A DNA stretch of 64,000 bases from Sediminibacterium roseum (lineage in GTDB: Bacteria; Bacteroidota; Bacteroidia; Chitinophagales; Chitinophagaceae): positions 278,646-342,645 of the forward strand of contig NZ_JAACJS010000002.1 in the NCBI RefSeq assembly GCF_009939005.1, read 5' to 3'. A program made the position numbers and the translations under genes. Below, in pieces: positions 1 to 8,661 of the stretch; the first letter of the stretch is position 1, and each line of letters starts with the position of its first letter. Below the pieces are notes generated by a model, which was given only the letters and a program-made list of their open reading frames with translations, had not been told where the DNA came from and did no database searches.

Positions 1-160
1 TTATGCCACCACTTCCAAAAATGCATTGTCGTTTGTGTTATCGGCAACCACGCTCATCCCTTTTTTGATCGACGATACATTGGAAGGGCAATACGGCGTG
101 GTAATACTGGCTTTTATTGCTTTCTTTGGGCAACGGAAATTAACCAAACCCAACGCATGA
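1..160 (+). CDS. O-antigen ligase-like membrane protein, C-terminal end (partial)
   Basis: The first complete codon is at base 2 and an open frame runs for 52 codons to a TGA at 158-160; the 5' part lies outside the window. The visible tail has a hydrophobic stretch, a loop with the pattern DDTLEGQYGV, a second hydrophobic stretch (VVILAFIAFF) and a short basic end. A loop like this followed by a last membrane segment is what I recall of the C-terminus of Bacteroidota O-antigen ligase / Wzy-type proteins, which act in the inner membrane on lipid-linked glycans. The stop overlaps the start of the next glycosyltransferase (ATGA), so the two are co-translated, which fits a surface-glycan role. 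The family call is an inference from a short tail. Confidence 0.5.
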   Translation, partial: YATTSKNALSFVLSATTLIPFLIDDTLEGQYGVVILAFIAFFGQRKLTKPNA

Positions 161-921
161 ACCCTGCTATTTCGGTCGTGATCATTTGCAGAAATGAAGC
201 ACACATCATCGCCCGTACCATCGCTGCCGCACAACGTGTATCGGGGGATGTGGTGGTGGTAGACAGCGGCAGTACCGATGGCACACAATCCATCGTATTG
301 GCTGCCGGTGCACGTTTGATAGAAATGGACTGGCAGGGGTATGGTACCAACAAAAACAAAGGCGTGGCCGCCGCGCAACACGATTGGATCCTGTCTATAG
401 ATGCCGACGAGATCATCGACGAAACGCTTACGCAAACGCTGAACGGGCTCTCGTTCACCGATCCATCCACTGTATTCAATATCCGTTTCCGCGCTTTTTT
501 GGGTGATGTGATGATCAGGTACGGCGAATGGTCAAACGACCAGCACATACGCCTTTACAACCGCACGCGTGTTGCCTGGAACGAAGCGGCGGTGCATGAG
601 GGACTGATCTTTCCGGAGGATACAAAAAAGAAGACCATCGGGGGGTATATCCATCATTATACATCCCGCAACATCCACGACTTTGCCGCGAAAACGGTTG
701 GTTATGCCATGCTGAACGCAGAAAAATACCGCCTGCAGGGGAAAAAAGCATCGTGGCTGCAATGCCGCATTGCACCTGTTTTTTCGTTCATCAAGAATTA
801 TTTTTTCCGTCTCGGTTTCCTCGATGGAGAAGCCGGGTTTACAGTTGCCCGTATGAATGCGTGGTATACCTGGCTGAAATATGTACGGCTGCGCGAGATG
901 AACAGGAACGGGCGTGCATGA
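157..921 (+). CDS. Glycosyltransferase family 2, WaaE/KdtX-like (LPS core)
   Basis: 254 aa GT-A fold enzyme expected to transfer a sugar from a nucleotide-sugar onto a lipopolysaccharide core or similar glycan at the cytoplasmic face of the inner membrane. The nucleotide-binding DSGSTDGT motif is at residues 36-43 and the metal-binding DxD lies in DADE at 82-85. The early CRNE motif, the GYGTNKN stretch near 61-67 and the HEGL segment near 146 are typical of the WaaE/KdtX branch (beta-1,4-glucosyltransferase-like). Length is normal for that branch. The ATG overlaps the stop of the upstream ligase-like gene by four bases. The exact sugar and acceptor cannot be told from sequence. Confidence 0.85.
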   Translation: MNPAISVVIICRNEAHIIARTIAAAQRVSGDVVVVDSGSTDGTQSIVLAAGARLIEMDWQGYGTNKNKGVAAAQHDWILSIDADEIIDETLTQTLNGLSFTDPSTVFNIRFRAFLGDVMIRYGEWSNDQHIRLYNRTRVAWNEAAVHEGLIFPEDTKKKTIGGYIHHYTSRNIHDFAAKTVGYAMLNAEKYRLQGKKASWLQCRIAPVFSFIKNYFFRLGFLDGEAGFTVARMNAWYTWLKYVRLREMNRNGRA

Positions 922-959
922 GGCCGGCGGCGCATGGGTGTGCACAGGCATGTTTTTTT

Positions 960-967
960 TAGCTTTG
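960..967 (+). promoter_or_regulatory. Bacteroidota-type -7 box directly ahead of the LON-domain gene
   Basis: TAGCTTTG matches the Bacteroidota TAnnTTTG -7 consensus. The ATG begins only four bases after it, so transcription would start at or next to the start codon and the mRNA would be leaderless or nearly so. No clear -33 TTG at the usual distance was found. Confidence 0.45.
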
Positions 968-971
968 CCGC

Positions 972-1613
972 ATGACCAATTTTGTTCCGATATTTCCCTT
1001 GGCAATGGTGGTTTACCCAGGCGAAAAACTCAACCTCCACATTTTTGAACCGCGTTACAGGCAGCTGATCCATGAATGTTATGCAGAGGCAAAGCCATTC
1101 GGCGTTCCTGCGGTATTGTCGAACGGTGTTGCGGAAATGGGCACATTGGTAGCTGTCAAAGAAATAGCAGAAGTATACGAAGACGGCAAAATGGACATCC
1201 GTGTCCAGGGGATGGAGGTGTTCAGGATATTGGAAGTGGTAAAATCCATCCCGGGAAAATTATACAGCGGCGCGATCGTAAATTATCCAAAGAACATAGA
1301 AACGGGCCACCAGGAACTGTTGCGAAAAGTGATCATGGGCATACGCGAGTTGCACAAACTGCTCAATGTGAGCAAAGATTTTTCAAAACCGGATGATGCA
1401 TTAAAAAGTTACGACCTCGCCCATCATGCCGGGCTTTCTATTGAAGAAGAATACGAAATACTATCGCTGCTTCACGAAATGCAGCGCCTCGAATACCTCA
1501 AGCGCCATCTCTCAAAAGTGCTGCCCGTGGTGGCCGGAATGGAAAACCTGAAAGAAAAGATACAGTTGAACGGGCATTTTAGAGAGATGAAAGGGTTTAA
1601 CTTCGACTTTTGA
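972..1613 (+). CDS. LON peptidase substrate-binding domain protein
   Basis: 213 aa protein made of the N-terminal substrate-binding domain of ATP-dependent Lon protease without the AAA+ or protease parts. The family start is clear: PLAMVVYPGE at residues 9-18 followed by HIFEPRYRQL at 23-32, and the second half is helical (EEEYEILSLLHEMQRLEYL). Stand-alone proteins of this kind are common in bacteria; their role is not settled, and adaptor or substrate-recognition roles have been proposed. No signal peptide, so cytoplasmic. It follows the glycosyltransferase by 50 bases but has its own -7 box, so it is probably transcribed separately. Confidence 0.85.
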   Translation: MTNFVPIFPLAMVVYPGEKLNLHIFEPRYRQLIHECYAEAKPFGVPAVLSNGVAEMGTLVAVKEIAEVYEDGKMDIRVQGMEVFRILEVVKSIPGKLYSGAIVNYPKNIETGHQELLRKVIMGIRELHKLLNVSKDFSKPDDALKSYDLAHHAGLSIEEEYEILSLLHEMQRLEYLKRHLSKVLPVVAGMENLKEKIQLNGHFREMKGFNFDF

Positions 1614-1716
1614 GCGTGGATGCAGATAGTGAGGGTGAATGAAATGCAGGATACATTCCTCCTGGCATAAAAACAAATTCACTCGCCGCTATTGACCCAC
1701 GGAAAACCAACCAACC

Positions 1717-2445
1717 ATGCAGACAACCCTCTGTTTCGATTTTGGCAATACGCGTTTGAAATGCGCGGTTTTTGAGGACCGCAATTTCAAGGAAGAAAGA
1801 GTACTGTTTACCGCAGAAGAAACCTCTATCCAGGAGCTGATCGACCAATACAAGCCAACCAAATCCATTCTCTCTTCGGTGATCAATCATCCGCTGCACA
1901 TCGAAAGCCTGCTGGCCAGGCACACGCAGTTTCACAAGCTCGATTACAATAGCAAACTGCCGCTTACCACGCCTGTGGGAAAACCCGAGACCATCGGCGC
2001 CGACAGGCTCGCGATCTGCGCGGCCGCGGTGGATCTTTTCCCGGGCAGTCATAACCTGGCCATTGGGTTAGGCACCTGTATCACGTATAATTACATCAAC
2101 AACAAAAAGGAGTTCCTCGGCGGAAGCATCTCGCCGGGTATGAATATGCGGTTCAGGGCCATGCATGAACAAACGGCGCTTTTGCCCCTCGTTACACCGG
2201 ATGGCAACTTTCCACTGGTTGGGTTCGACACCAAAACCAACATACTCAGCGGTGTGATCCTTGGCATGTGTAAGGAAATTGACGGAATTATAGAAGCATA
2301 TGCCTTAAAATACAGCAACTTTAACGTGCTCTTAACCGGGGGCGATATGGGTTTTTTTGTACCGCACCTAAAAAACAAGATATTTGCCGACCCTAACTTA
2401 ATTTACAAAGGCTTGTATGCGATCAGTGAGTACAACAATCGCTAG
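1717..2445 (+). CDS. coaX: Type III pantothenate kinase
   Basis: 242 aa cytoplasmic enzyme that phosphorylates pantothenate with ATP, the first step of coenzyme A synthesis. It has the ASKHA-fold signatures of CoaX: DFGNT at residues 8-12 (phosphate loop), GADR at 94-97 (pantothenate pocket with the catalytic Asp), GLGTCITYN at 117-125 and GGSISPGMNMR at 135-145. Length is normal. The 3' end overlaps the next reading frame by 29 bases (2417-2445), which suggests a coaX / outer-membrane protein / lptC transcription unit. The Cys in GLGTC, where many homologues have Ala, is a small oddity. Confidence 0.93.
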   Translation: MQTTLCFDFGNTRLKCAVFEDRNFKEERVLFTAEETSIQELIDQYKPTKSILSSVINHPLHIESLLARHTQFHKLDYNSKLPLTTPVGKPETIGADRLAICAAAVDLFPGSHNLAIGLGTCITYNYINNKKEFLGGSISPGMNMRFRAMHEQTALLPLVTPDGNFPLVGFDTKTNILSGVILGMCKEIDGIIEAYALKYSNFNVLLTGGDMGFFVPHLKNKIFADPNLIYKGLYAISEYNNR

Positions 2446-3790
2446 GCTCTGCTTAGCATTTTTACCGGTTTTTTTTCTGCTAACCTCCGAGGCGCAACAG
2501 AACTCTCCTTTTACCAGGTTTGGTTTGGGTGAATATTATACAAACCAGCACGTAATCAGCCGCTCAATGGGCGGATTAACGGCTGCCTATGCCGATGGGC
2601 TCAACAACAACGTGGGACAATCCATCAACACCAGCAATCCCGCCACCTACAGCAGTCTTTACGTTACTACTTTCGACCTTGCTTTCACCATCGATTCGAG
2701 AAACCTGAGCAGCAAAACGCCATTGAGTAAGTTCAGCACCAATAATTTTATCCCTTCCTACATCACCATTGGTGTTCCGTTGGCAAAAACCAAGGGGCTG
2801 GGATTGGCATTTGGGTTGAAACCGATCACCAACATCAGCTACTCTATCCAGACCAGGGACCGCACCGCGGGCGATAGCCTCGCCACCATTTACGAGGGAA
2901 GCGGCGGTATGAACCAGGCTTTTGTTGGAATAGGCAAGAAATGGAAAGGATTGAGCATCGGCCTCAACACCGGGTTCAATTTTGGACGAAAAGAGGTTTC
3001 TACCAAGAAGGTATTTCTGAATGATACGGTGAATTACTACCACGCAAAATCAAACAGCAACACTTCTTTCAGCGGCATATTCCTCGAGGGCGGCTTGCAG
3101 TACGAATTCTCGGTCTACAAAAAAGAAGTGGCAGAAACCAAAACAACGTCCAACTACCTGCTGCGCCTGGGTGTAACGGGCTCCCTGAAACAGAATATCA
3201 ACGCAACGCAGGATATTACCAAGAATACTTTTGTAATCAACGGTACAACCGGCGATATCAAAGTGGATTCGGTGTTCGAACAGTCTGATGTAAAAGGAAC
3301 CATCGCCCTGCCTTCTACCTATGCTGCAGGCATCACACTTCACAAAACAGTTACATCGCCAAGGGGTTTGTTTGAGATGTGGTCTGTTGGCGCCGAGTAT
3401 ACCGCTACTCAATGGACCAAATACCGCTTTTACAATACGCCCGACCAGCTGTCTGACAGCTGGCAGTTCAAAATAGGAACACAGTTCTGCCCCGGTCCCG
3501 GTACAGGCAACAGCTACTGGAGCACCGTGAACTACCGCCTGGGCTACCACATGGGAAGGGATTACCTCAACCCGGATGGCAATGGCCTGAAGAAATATGG
3601 ATTTTCGTTCGGCGCGGGATTGCCGGTGCGCAGGTGGAGAACCTACGATAACCAGTTCACCTTCCTCAATACGGCATTTGAATTTGGCAAACGCGGGTCA
3701 TCTGTTAACAATATCACAGAAACCTATTTCCAGTTTTCTTTGGGTATGAGTTTGAGCGATCTTTGGTTCATCAAACGTAAGTATGACTAA
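2417..3790 (+). CDS. Putative outer-membrane beta-barrel protein
   Basis: 457 aa protein with an N-terminal signal peptide (hydrophobic core about residues 10-24, cleavage after SEA-Q) and a mature region rich in alternating polar/aromatic beta-strand segments, ending in a strand-like tail. The mature start, NSPFTRFGLGEYY, is one I associate with a Bacteroidota family of FadL/PorV-like outer-membrane proteins of unknown function. The frame begins inside coaX (29-base overlap) and its end overlaps lptC by 8 bases, so expression is probably coupled. The lptC link hints at an outer-membrane or LPS-export role, but that is context only. No alternative Met lies near the signal peptide, so this start is likely. 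Confidence 0.7.
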   Translation: MRSVSTTIARLCLAFLPVFFLLTSEAQQNSPFTRFGLGEYYTNQHVISRSMGGLTAAYADGLNNNVGQSINTSNPATYSSLYVTTFDLAFTIDSRNLSSKTPLSKFSTNNFIPSYITIGVPLAKTKGLGLAFGLKPITNISYSIQTRDRTAGDSLATIYEGSGGMNQAFVGIGKKWKGLSIGLNTGFNFGRKEVSTKKVFLNDTVNYYHAKSNSNTSFSGIFLEGGLQYEFSVYKKEVAETKTTSNYLLRLGVTGSLKQNINATQDITKNTFVINGTTGDIKVDSVFEQSDVKGTIALPSTYAAGITLHKTVTSPRGLFEMWSVGAEYTATQWTKYRFYNTPDQLSDSWQFKIGTQFCPGPGTGNSYWSTVNYRLGYHMGRDYLNPDGNGLKKYGFSFGAGLPVRRWRTYDNQFTFLNTAFEFGKRGSSVNNITETYFQFSLGMSLSDLWFIKRKYD

Positions 3791-4448
3791 TCTTTCACAT
3801 CCCATGAACATAATTAAGGCAGCCCTTCTAACCGGCTGCTTTTTTGTATGCGCCTGTGAGAACGATGTGAACGAGGTACGCGAACTGGGCAGGCGCAAAG
3901 CGAATGTTGAAGAAGGCAGGAACATAGAAAGCTACCTCAGCATGAACGGCAAAATGCGCGCGCACCTTACCGCTCCATTGCTGCTGCGTTCGGATGGCGA
4001 CAGCGGTAAAATGTCTGAGTTCCCGAACACGCTCCATGTAGATTTTTTTAACGACAGCACCAAACAGATCGAGAGCCAGCTCAATGCCGACTATGGCCGC
4101 TACAAAGAGAACGACAACAAGATTTACCTGCGCGGAAACGTTGTTTTCTTCAACAACAAGGGCGATACGCTTTTTTGTGAGGATATGTACTGGGATCAAA
4201 CCGCGGAGAAATTCTACACCAACAAAAAAGCGGTTGTTATACGCAACTTTGGCCGCACACGTTTTACGCCATTGAATGGATTGAGCGCAACACAGGATTT
4301 CAAACACCTGCAGTTCTTCATGTTGAAGGACGATAGTTTTTTCTTTGTGCCGGATAGCACACAGTCCGGCAGCAGCCCGGCTCCCGCTCCCGCTGCACTG
4401 GATTCAGCCCCGAAGATCAGGCCCTCTATGACGGCCAGGCCGATATAA
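3783..4448 (+). CDS. lptC: LptC-like LPS export periplasmic (lipo)protein
   Basis: 221 aa. A short hydrophobic N-terminus (from Met8, base 3804) ends in a lipobox-like FVCACEN with Cys25, so it may be a lipoprotein rather than the single-pass anchor of proteobacterial LptC. The following region (about residues 30-185) has beta-jellyroll character, with ESYLSMNGKMRAHLTAP and YGRYKENDNKIYLRGNVVF, the repeating pattern of LptC/OstA-type domains that bridge LPS between LptB2FG and LptA. The tail after residue 195 is low-complexity (Ser/Pro/Ala). It overlaps the upstream outer-membrane gene by 8 bases if the first ATG is used; the second ATG at 3804 is equally plausible. Function is inferred from family resemblance. 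Confidence 0.72.
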   Translation: MTNLSHPMNIIKAALLTGCFFVCACENDVNEVRELGRRKANVEEGRNIESYLSMNGKMRAHLTAPLLLRSDGDSGKMSEFPNTLHVDFFNDSTKQIESQLNADYGRYKENDNKIYLRGNVVFFNNKGDTLFCEDMYWDQTAEKFYTNKKAVVIRNFGRTRFTPLNGLSATQDFKHLQFFMLKDDSFFFVPDSTQSGSSPAPAPAALDSAPKIRPSMTARPI

Positions 4449-4611
4449 CGCCACACACCATGATCTCTCCTGTTTTATCGTAAAGTAGCGAAAACCGGAT
4501 TCGCCATTCATTCCCCATTCCTAATTACTAATTCCTAATTCCCAATTGTTCATCCATCCCTTCCATGTCACCGATTTATCGCTAAATTGCTTCTCTAAAA
4601 AATGCACTCTT

Positions 4612-5598
4612 ATGGAATACAGGAGAATGGGTCGAACCGGTTTACAGTTAAGCGTTTTGAGCCTCGGTAGCTGGGTCACTTTTCACAAGCAGATTGCCGA
4701 TAACAGCGCCGATGAACTCATGGGCATTGCCTACGACAACGGTATTAATTTTTTCGACAATGCGGAAGGCTATGCCTTTGGCGAGAGCGAAAAAATGATG
4801 GGCCGTGTGCTCAAACAGAAAAACTGGGACCGCAGCTCGTACACCCTCTCTTCCAAGGTTTATTTTGGCTGGAGAAATCCCAACAAACCCAACCAGACGG
4901 GCCTCAGCCGCAAACACATCGTAGAAGCCTGTCACGAGGCACTTGGCCGTTTGCAGAGCGACTACCTCGATCTTTATTTCTGTCACCGCCCCGATACCGC
5001 CGTTCCGATTGAAGAAGTGGTATGGACGATGCACAACCTCATCCAGCAAGGAAAAATATTATATTGGGGAACGAGCCAATGGAGCGGCGCCGAGATCATG
5101 GAGGCGCACCGTGTGGCGCACCAGTACCACCTGATCGGCCCAACGGTGGAACAACCACAGTACAACATGTTCGAACGCTTTAAAATGGAGCAGGACTACC
5201 TGCCCGTATTCAAGAATGTAGGCCTGGGCACCACGATCTGGAGCCCGCTTGCAGCAGGTTTTTTAACGGGCAAGTACAACAACGGTGTTCCGCCCGATTC
5301 GCGGCTGGCCATTGAAGGTTTCGACTGGCTCAAGAACCGCTGGCTGCAGGAGGCCAAGCTCGAAAAAGTGAAAAAACTCGGTGTGCTGGCAAACGAACTG
5401 GGCGTGAGCCTGGCCGCCCTCGCCATTGCCTGGACGGTAAAGAACCCGAATGTAACCACCGCCATACTGGGCGCCACCAAACCGGAACAGCTTCACCAAA
5501 ACCTCAAGGCGCTCGACGCCCTGGCCGTGCTTACAGACGATGTACTGGCTAAAATTGAGGGAATACTGGAGAATAAACCGTTTATGGACCTGGCTTAA
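4612..5598 (+). CDS. Aldo/keto reductase, voltage-gated K+ channel beta-subunit type
   Basis: 328 aa NAD(P)H-dependent TIM-barrel oxidoreductase acting on aldehydes or ketones; substrate not predictable. With the start at the ATG of MEYRRMGRTG, the catalytic tetrad falls at Asp49, Tyr54, Lys82 and His125 (in FFDNAEGY, SSKVYF and YFCHRPD). The opening GRTGLQLSVLSLGSW is typical of the YghZ / Kv-beta subgroup. The frame stays open upstream to an ATG at 4546, but those residues do not fit the family, so 4612 is chosen. Ahead of it (about 4516-4548) is an AT-rich stretch with repeats of CCTAATT/ACTAATT. Confidence 0.9.
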   Translation: MEYRRMGRTGLQLSVLSLGSWVTFHKQIADNSADELMGIAYDNGINFFDNAEGYAFGESEKMMGRVLKQKNWDRSSYTLSSKVYFGWRNPNKPNQTGLSRKHIVEACHEALGRLQSDYLDLYFCHRPDTAVPIEEVVWTMHNLIQQGKILYWGTSQWSGAEIMEAHRVAHQYHLIGPTVEQPQYNMFERFKMEQDYLPVFKNVGLGTTIWSPLAAGFLTGKYNNGVPPDSRLAIEGFDWLKNRWLQEAKLEKVKKLGVLANELGVSLAALAIAWTVKNPNVTTAILGATKPEQLHQNLKALDALAVLTDDVLAKIEGILENKPFMDLA

Positions 5599-5619
5599 CG
5601 GGCGGGCCATGAACAAGGT

Positions 5620-5694
5620 ACAAGGCACAGGAAGACAGGTTTCAAGGATAGAAGCGTAAATTTTATGCCCTTGCCCTGTTTGCCTGTGCCTTGT
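5620..5694. repeat. Long imperfect inverted repeat downstream of the aldo/keto reductase
   Basis: Arms at 5620-5639 and 5675-5694 are complementary at 18 of 20 positions (ACAAGGCACAGG... / ...CCTGTGCCTTGT), with a 35-base spacer. There is no T-run right after the 3' arm, so it is not a classical terminator. It could be a transcript-end hairpin or a dispersed palindromic element. Confidence 0.5.
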
Positions 5695-5772
5695 GTGTTT
5701 CGGATGGGCCGAAAAAAAATTTGACCCACCCTTCCAACCTTTTAAACCATCTCATCTCTTATTACCGAGACA

Positions 5773-6321
5773 TTGGAACAGGCTAACCATATACAAACGG
5801 CTGTTGTGAGAAAAGCCTGCAAGGGCGATGCAGAGGCGCAGGCCTGGCTATACCGGCAATATAGCAAGGCGATGTTCAACATCTGCACGCGGATGACGGG
5901 AAATCGCAACGATGCAGAAGATGTTTTGCAGGATGCCTTTATACTCGCCTTCAAAAACCTGGACCAGTTAAAAGACCCGCTTCAGTTTGGCGGATGGCTC
6001 AAACGGATCGTGGTAAACGAATGCATCCGAAGCGGTAAAAAAACCTTTTACTGGAACGAATGGGAAGACGAAAGGAACAACACGGCCGATGAAGCAACAG
6101 AATGGTGGAAAACGGTAAGCTTCGAGATCATTCACAAAGAGATCAAAAGTTTACCCGATGGCTGCCGGCAGGTGTTCAATCTTTTTGTGGTGGAAGACTA
6201 TAGCCACAAAGACATAGCAGACCAGCTCGGGATCTCGGAATCAACCAGCAAGAGCCAGTACCACCGGGCGAGAACATTACTCAAAGAAAGAATTACAAAG
6301 CAATTACAGATACATGGATGA
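5773..6321 (+). CDS. ECF-family RNA polymerase sigma factor
   Basis: 182 aa sigma-70 group 4 factor. Region 2 (about residues 25-90) contains the core-binding DAEDVLQDAFILAF motif near 48-61; region 4 (about 125-180) has the helix-turn-helix HKDIADQLGISESTSKSQYHRAR. The only credible start is a TTG at 5773: the frame is closed by a TAA at 5743 and no ATG or GTG precedes region 2. The gene overlaps the following membrane protein by 8 bases (6314-6321), the usual arrangement of an ECF factor with its anti-sigma. The regulon may include the downstream DUF4097 gene. Confidence 0.9.
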   Translation: MEQANHIQTAVVRKACKGDAEAQAWLYRQYSKAMFNICTRMTGNRNDAEDVLQDAFILAFKNLDQLKDPLQFGGWLKRIVVNECIRSGKKTFYWNEWEDERNNTADEATEWWKTVSFEIIHKEIKSLPDGCRQVFNLFVVEDYSHKDIADQLGISESTSKSQYHRARTLLKERITKQLQIHG

Positions 6322-7048
6322 ATTCAAAAAATATATTCAGAACAACGCCCGCGAGCTCGATCTCGATGAGCCAGGTGAGCAGGTGTGGCAAAACATCAGG
6401 CGCGGATCGGCAGCGGTGAAAAAACCATCGGTGGTGCTGATGGTTACGCGCTGGGCCGCTGCGGCATGCATACTTGCACTGGCAGGGATCGGACTGTGGT
6501 CCGTTCTCAGCAACAAAAAAGACGTGCCGGCACAAACAGAAATTGCTGTAGCCCCAGCCAAAGTTGATACGCCCGCGGCCAGGGAAGAAAACATACTGCC
6601 CGAAGAGATCGTTCCCGAAACAAAACAGGAGCCCCTGCTGGCAGCAGCGAAAACAAAACCACATCCTAAAAACAAAACCCTTGAAAAACCGGCCCATGCT
6701 AACGATGCGGCGCTGGCCACACTCAGAAATATAGAGTCAAGTTTCACCCAGGTGATCAACCTGCAACGCGACAGGGTAAGCAGCATGCCGATGTATGCAG
6801 AGTCGCCGGAATATTTTGATGATTTTAAAATACAGATCAAGCAGATGGAAAGGGATGAGAAAGTAATCAAATCAGACATTGCAAAGCGCGGCATGAATGA
6901 TCAATTGCTCGATCAACTGATCAATCTGTACCAACAAAAACTCAACACACTTAAACAACTCCAGATTGAAATGAACAAGACCAACAACCGCTACAAACAA
7001 AACCGTGTACCTGTTGATCCTGTTAAAACTTATTTCCTGAATCTCTAA
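6314..7048 (+). CDS. Probable anti-sigma factor, single-pass membrane protein
   Basis: 244 aa, no family recognised with certainty. Residues 1-40 are a charged cytoplasmic segment (DEFKKYIQNNARELDLDEP), followed by one membrane helix at about 47-66 and a long outside region: a Pro/Ala/Lys-rich linker (about 70-130) and a helical, probably coiled-coil part (about 135-240). Overlap with the ECF sigma gene and the short N-terminal cytoplasmic piece before a single helix are what an anti-sigma factor would show. No zinc-binding HxxxCxxC motif is present, so it would not be a ZAS-type anti-sigma. Confidence 0.65.
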   Translation: MDEFKKYIQNNARELDLDEPGEQVWQNIRRGSAAVKKPSVVLMVTRWAAAACILALAGIGLWSVLSNKKDVPAQTEIAVAPAKVDTPAAREENILPEEIVPETKQEPLLAAAKTKPHPKNKTLEKPAHANDAALATLRNIESSFTQVINLQRDRVSSMPMYAESPEYFDDFKIQIKQMERDEKVIKSDIAKRGMNDQLLDQLINLYQQKLNTLKQLQIEMNKTNNRYKQNRVPVDPVKTYFLNL

Positions 7049-7062
7049 ACTCTTTTTGAAAA

Positions 7063-8448
7063 ATGAAAACAATGAAAATGAATACTTTTTTAATGGGCCT
7101 TGTTTTGCTGGCATCCACTACCGCCGCCAATGCACAGGTTACCGGCGTACAGGCGCCACGCGCCCGCAGCGCATCCGAAACATCGATCAGCGTAACAGGA
7201 GCAACGGCACCGTCGCCAGCGCTTGCTTCGGTAGGACACGGATATTCCTATTCCACCAACAACATAGATTATGTTTTTACCTCGGGCAAAGACTTCAAAA
7301 TGGAGGACCTGAAATCGAAAGAGGTGAGCAAGGAGATCGCGATGCCCAAGGGCGGCGAGATCTATATTGAAAATACATCACGCGGCGTTGTTATAAAAAC
7401 ATGGGACCAGCCAAAAGTAAAAGTGACCACCACGGTTTATTACGACGGCGAGCCCAAATTAACCGATGAAGAATGGTTTGACAAACTCAACCTCAGTTTA
7501 AAAACATTGGGCACTTCTGTAAAGGTCAAATCAGGAGGCGTTAGCAGCGGTGGAACCGTTTATTCTTACAACGGGATCGGCAGCACAACTACAACTTCAA
7601 CTTTTGGCAGCCAGGGCGGCGCGGCCATATTCAACAGTTCGGGACAGAACATCGGCAGCAAAAGCACACTGAAAAGAACGCTTACCATCACTGTGCCGGC
7701 GGGAAGCAAGATCGATGTGGAAAGCAAATATTCAGACATAACCCTGCCGGCAGGCATCGGCGATGTGAACCTGGATATTTCCAACAGTAACCTCGAATCG
7801 GAGAACCTGAATAAACTCACGCTCCGTTCAAAATATTCAAACATCAATGTGGGCGATATCAAAGTGGCTGAAGTGGAATTTACAAATGGCCGCTTTACGG
7901 CAAAGAACATCGACGATCTCGATATAGAAAGCAAATCATCCACCATCGAAATGGCATCGGCCAAAAAGATCGTGATCCGCAGCAGCAACGATGAGTATGA
8001 GCTGGAAGAAGCCGGCGAGGTACGCGCCCGGAAATCATACGGCAACCTGCGCATCACCAAACTCAACAACTCCCTGGAAGTAGACGGCAGCAATGCCGAT
8101 GTGAAAGTGAGAAAAGTGGGCCCCGCTCTCAGCCTTATTAAAATAGACGATAAATATGCCGACGTCCGCATCCCACTGCGCGAAACAAAAAATTACGCCA
8201 TTGATTTTACAGGGAACTACAGCTCGGTATATGGCAATTTCGAAAAAGTACCGGTGCCTGTCACCACTTCTGATAAAGATAAAAAAGACGGCGAGACATA
8301 CATTATCCAGGGCAATGTTGCCAGGAACCTTGGGTTTTCACGTTCTGGCGACAACAGCAACCCATCCCGTTTTACAGCCACTGTTGGCGATGGAAAAGGG
8401 CTGAAAGTGGAAATGAAATGCCAGAATTGTACAGTGGACTTTAAATAA
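7063..8448 (+). CDS. Exported DUF4097-type beta-helix protein
   Basis: 461 aa with a signal peptide (residues 1-25, ending NAQ). After a Ser/Ala-rich stretch, residues 90-400 contain repeating short beta-strand units: KYSDITLPAG, NSNLESENL, SKYSNINVGD, SKSSTIEMAS. This is the pattern of DUF4097/DUF2807 proteins, predicted right-handed beta-helices of unknown function at the cell surface or periplasm. It ends with KCQNC (two Cys). It sits 14 bases after the probable anti-sigma gene and is followed by a strong terminator, so the three genes likely form one envelope-stress-type unit. In other Bacteroidota, DUF4097 proteins are often found beside ECF factors. Confidence 0.75.
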   Translation: MKTMKMNTFLMGLVLLASTTAANAQVTGVQAPRARSASETSISVTGATAPSPALASVGHGYSYSTNNIDYVFTSGKDFKMEDLKSKEVSKEIAMPKGGEIYIENTSRGVVIKTWDQPKVKVTTTVYYDGEPKLTDEEWFDKLNLSLKTLGTSVKVKSGGVSSGGTVYSYNGIGSTTTTSTFGSQGGAAIFNSSGQNIGSKSTLKRTLTITVPAGSKIDVESKYSDITLPAGIGDVNLDISNSNLESENLNKLTLRSKYSNINVGDIKVAEVEFTNGRFTAKNIDDLDIESKSSTIEMASAKKIVIRSSNDEYELEEAGEVRARKSYGNLRITKLNNSLEVDGSNADVKVRKVGPALSLIKIDDKYADVRIPLRETKNYAIDFTGNYSSVYGNFEKVPVPVTTSDKDKKDGETYIIQGNVARNLGFSRSGDNSNPSRFTATVGDGKGLKVEMKCQNCTVDFK

Positions 8449-8527
8449 ACACTGCACAGCAAACACCGAGACTCTCTCATGTGCATAAATCTCACACAGC
8501 CGATTTCTCATGTTGTTATATCGGTAC

Positions 8528-8557
8528 GTGCCCTGTTTTTACAGGGCACTTTTTTTT
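8528..8557 (+). terminator. Intrinsic terminator after the DUF4097 gene
   Basis: Perfect 9-bp stem GTGCCCTGT / ACAGGGCAC (8528-8536 and 8541-8549), TTTT loop, then eight T. It closes the sigma / anti-sigma / DUF4097 unit. Confidence 0.92.
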
Positions 8558-8646
8558 GTGCCGGATGTTGAAAAACTGCTGTTTCCCGGCTTAAAGCCAG
8601 CGGCCGGAGCTTCCGGCCCGGGAATTGCAATTAAAGCCAATAGCTT

Positions 8647-8654
8647 TATCTTTA
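8647..8654 (+). promoter_or_regulatory. -7 promoter box of the CBS-domain transporter gene
   Basis: TATCTTTA, one base from TAnnTTTG, lies seven bases ahead of the ATG at 8662 and after the upstream terminator, so it is well placed to start a short-leader transcript. Confidence 0.4.
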
Positions 8655-8661
8655 TACCATC

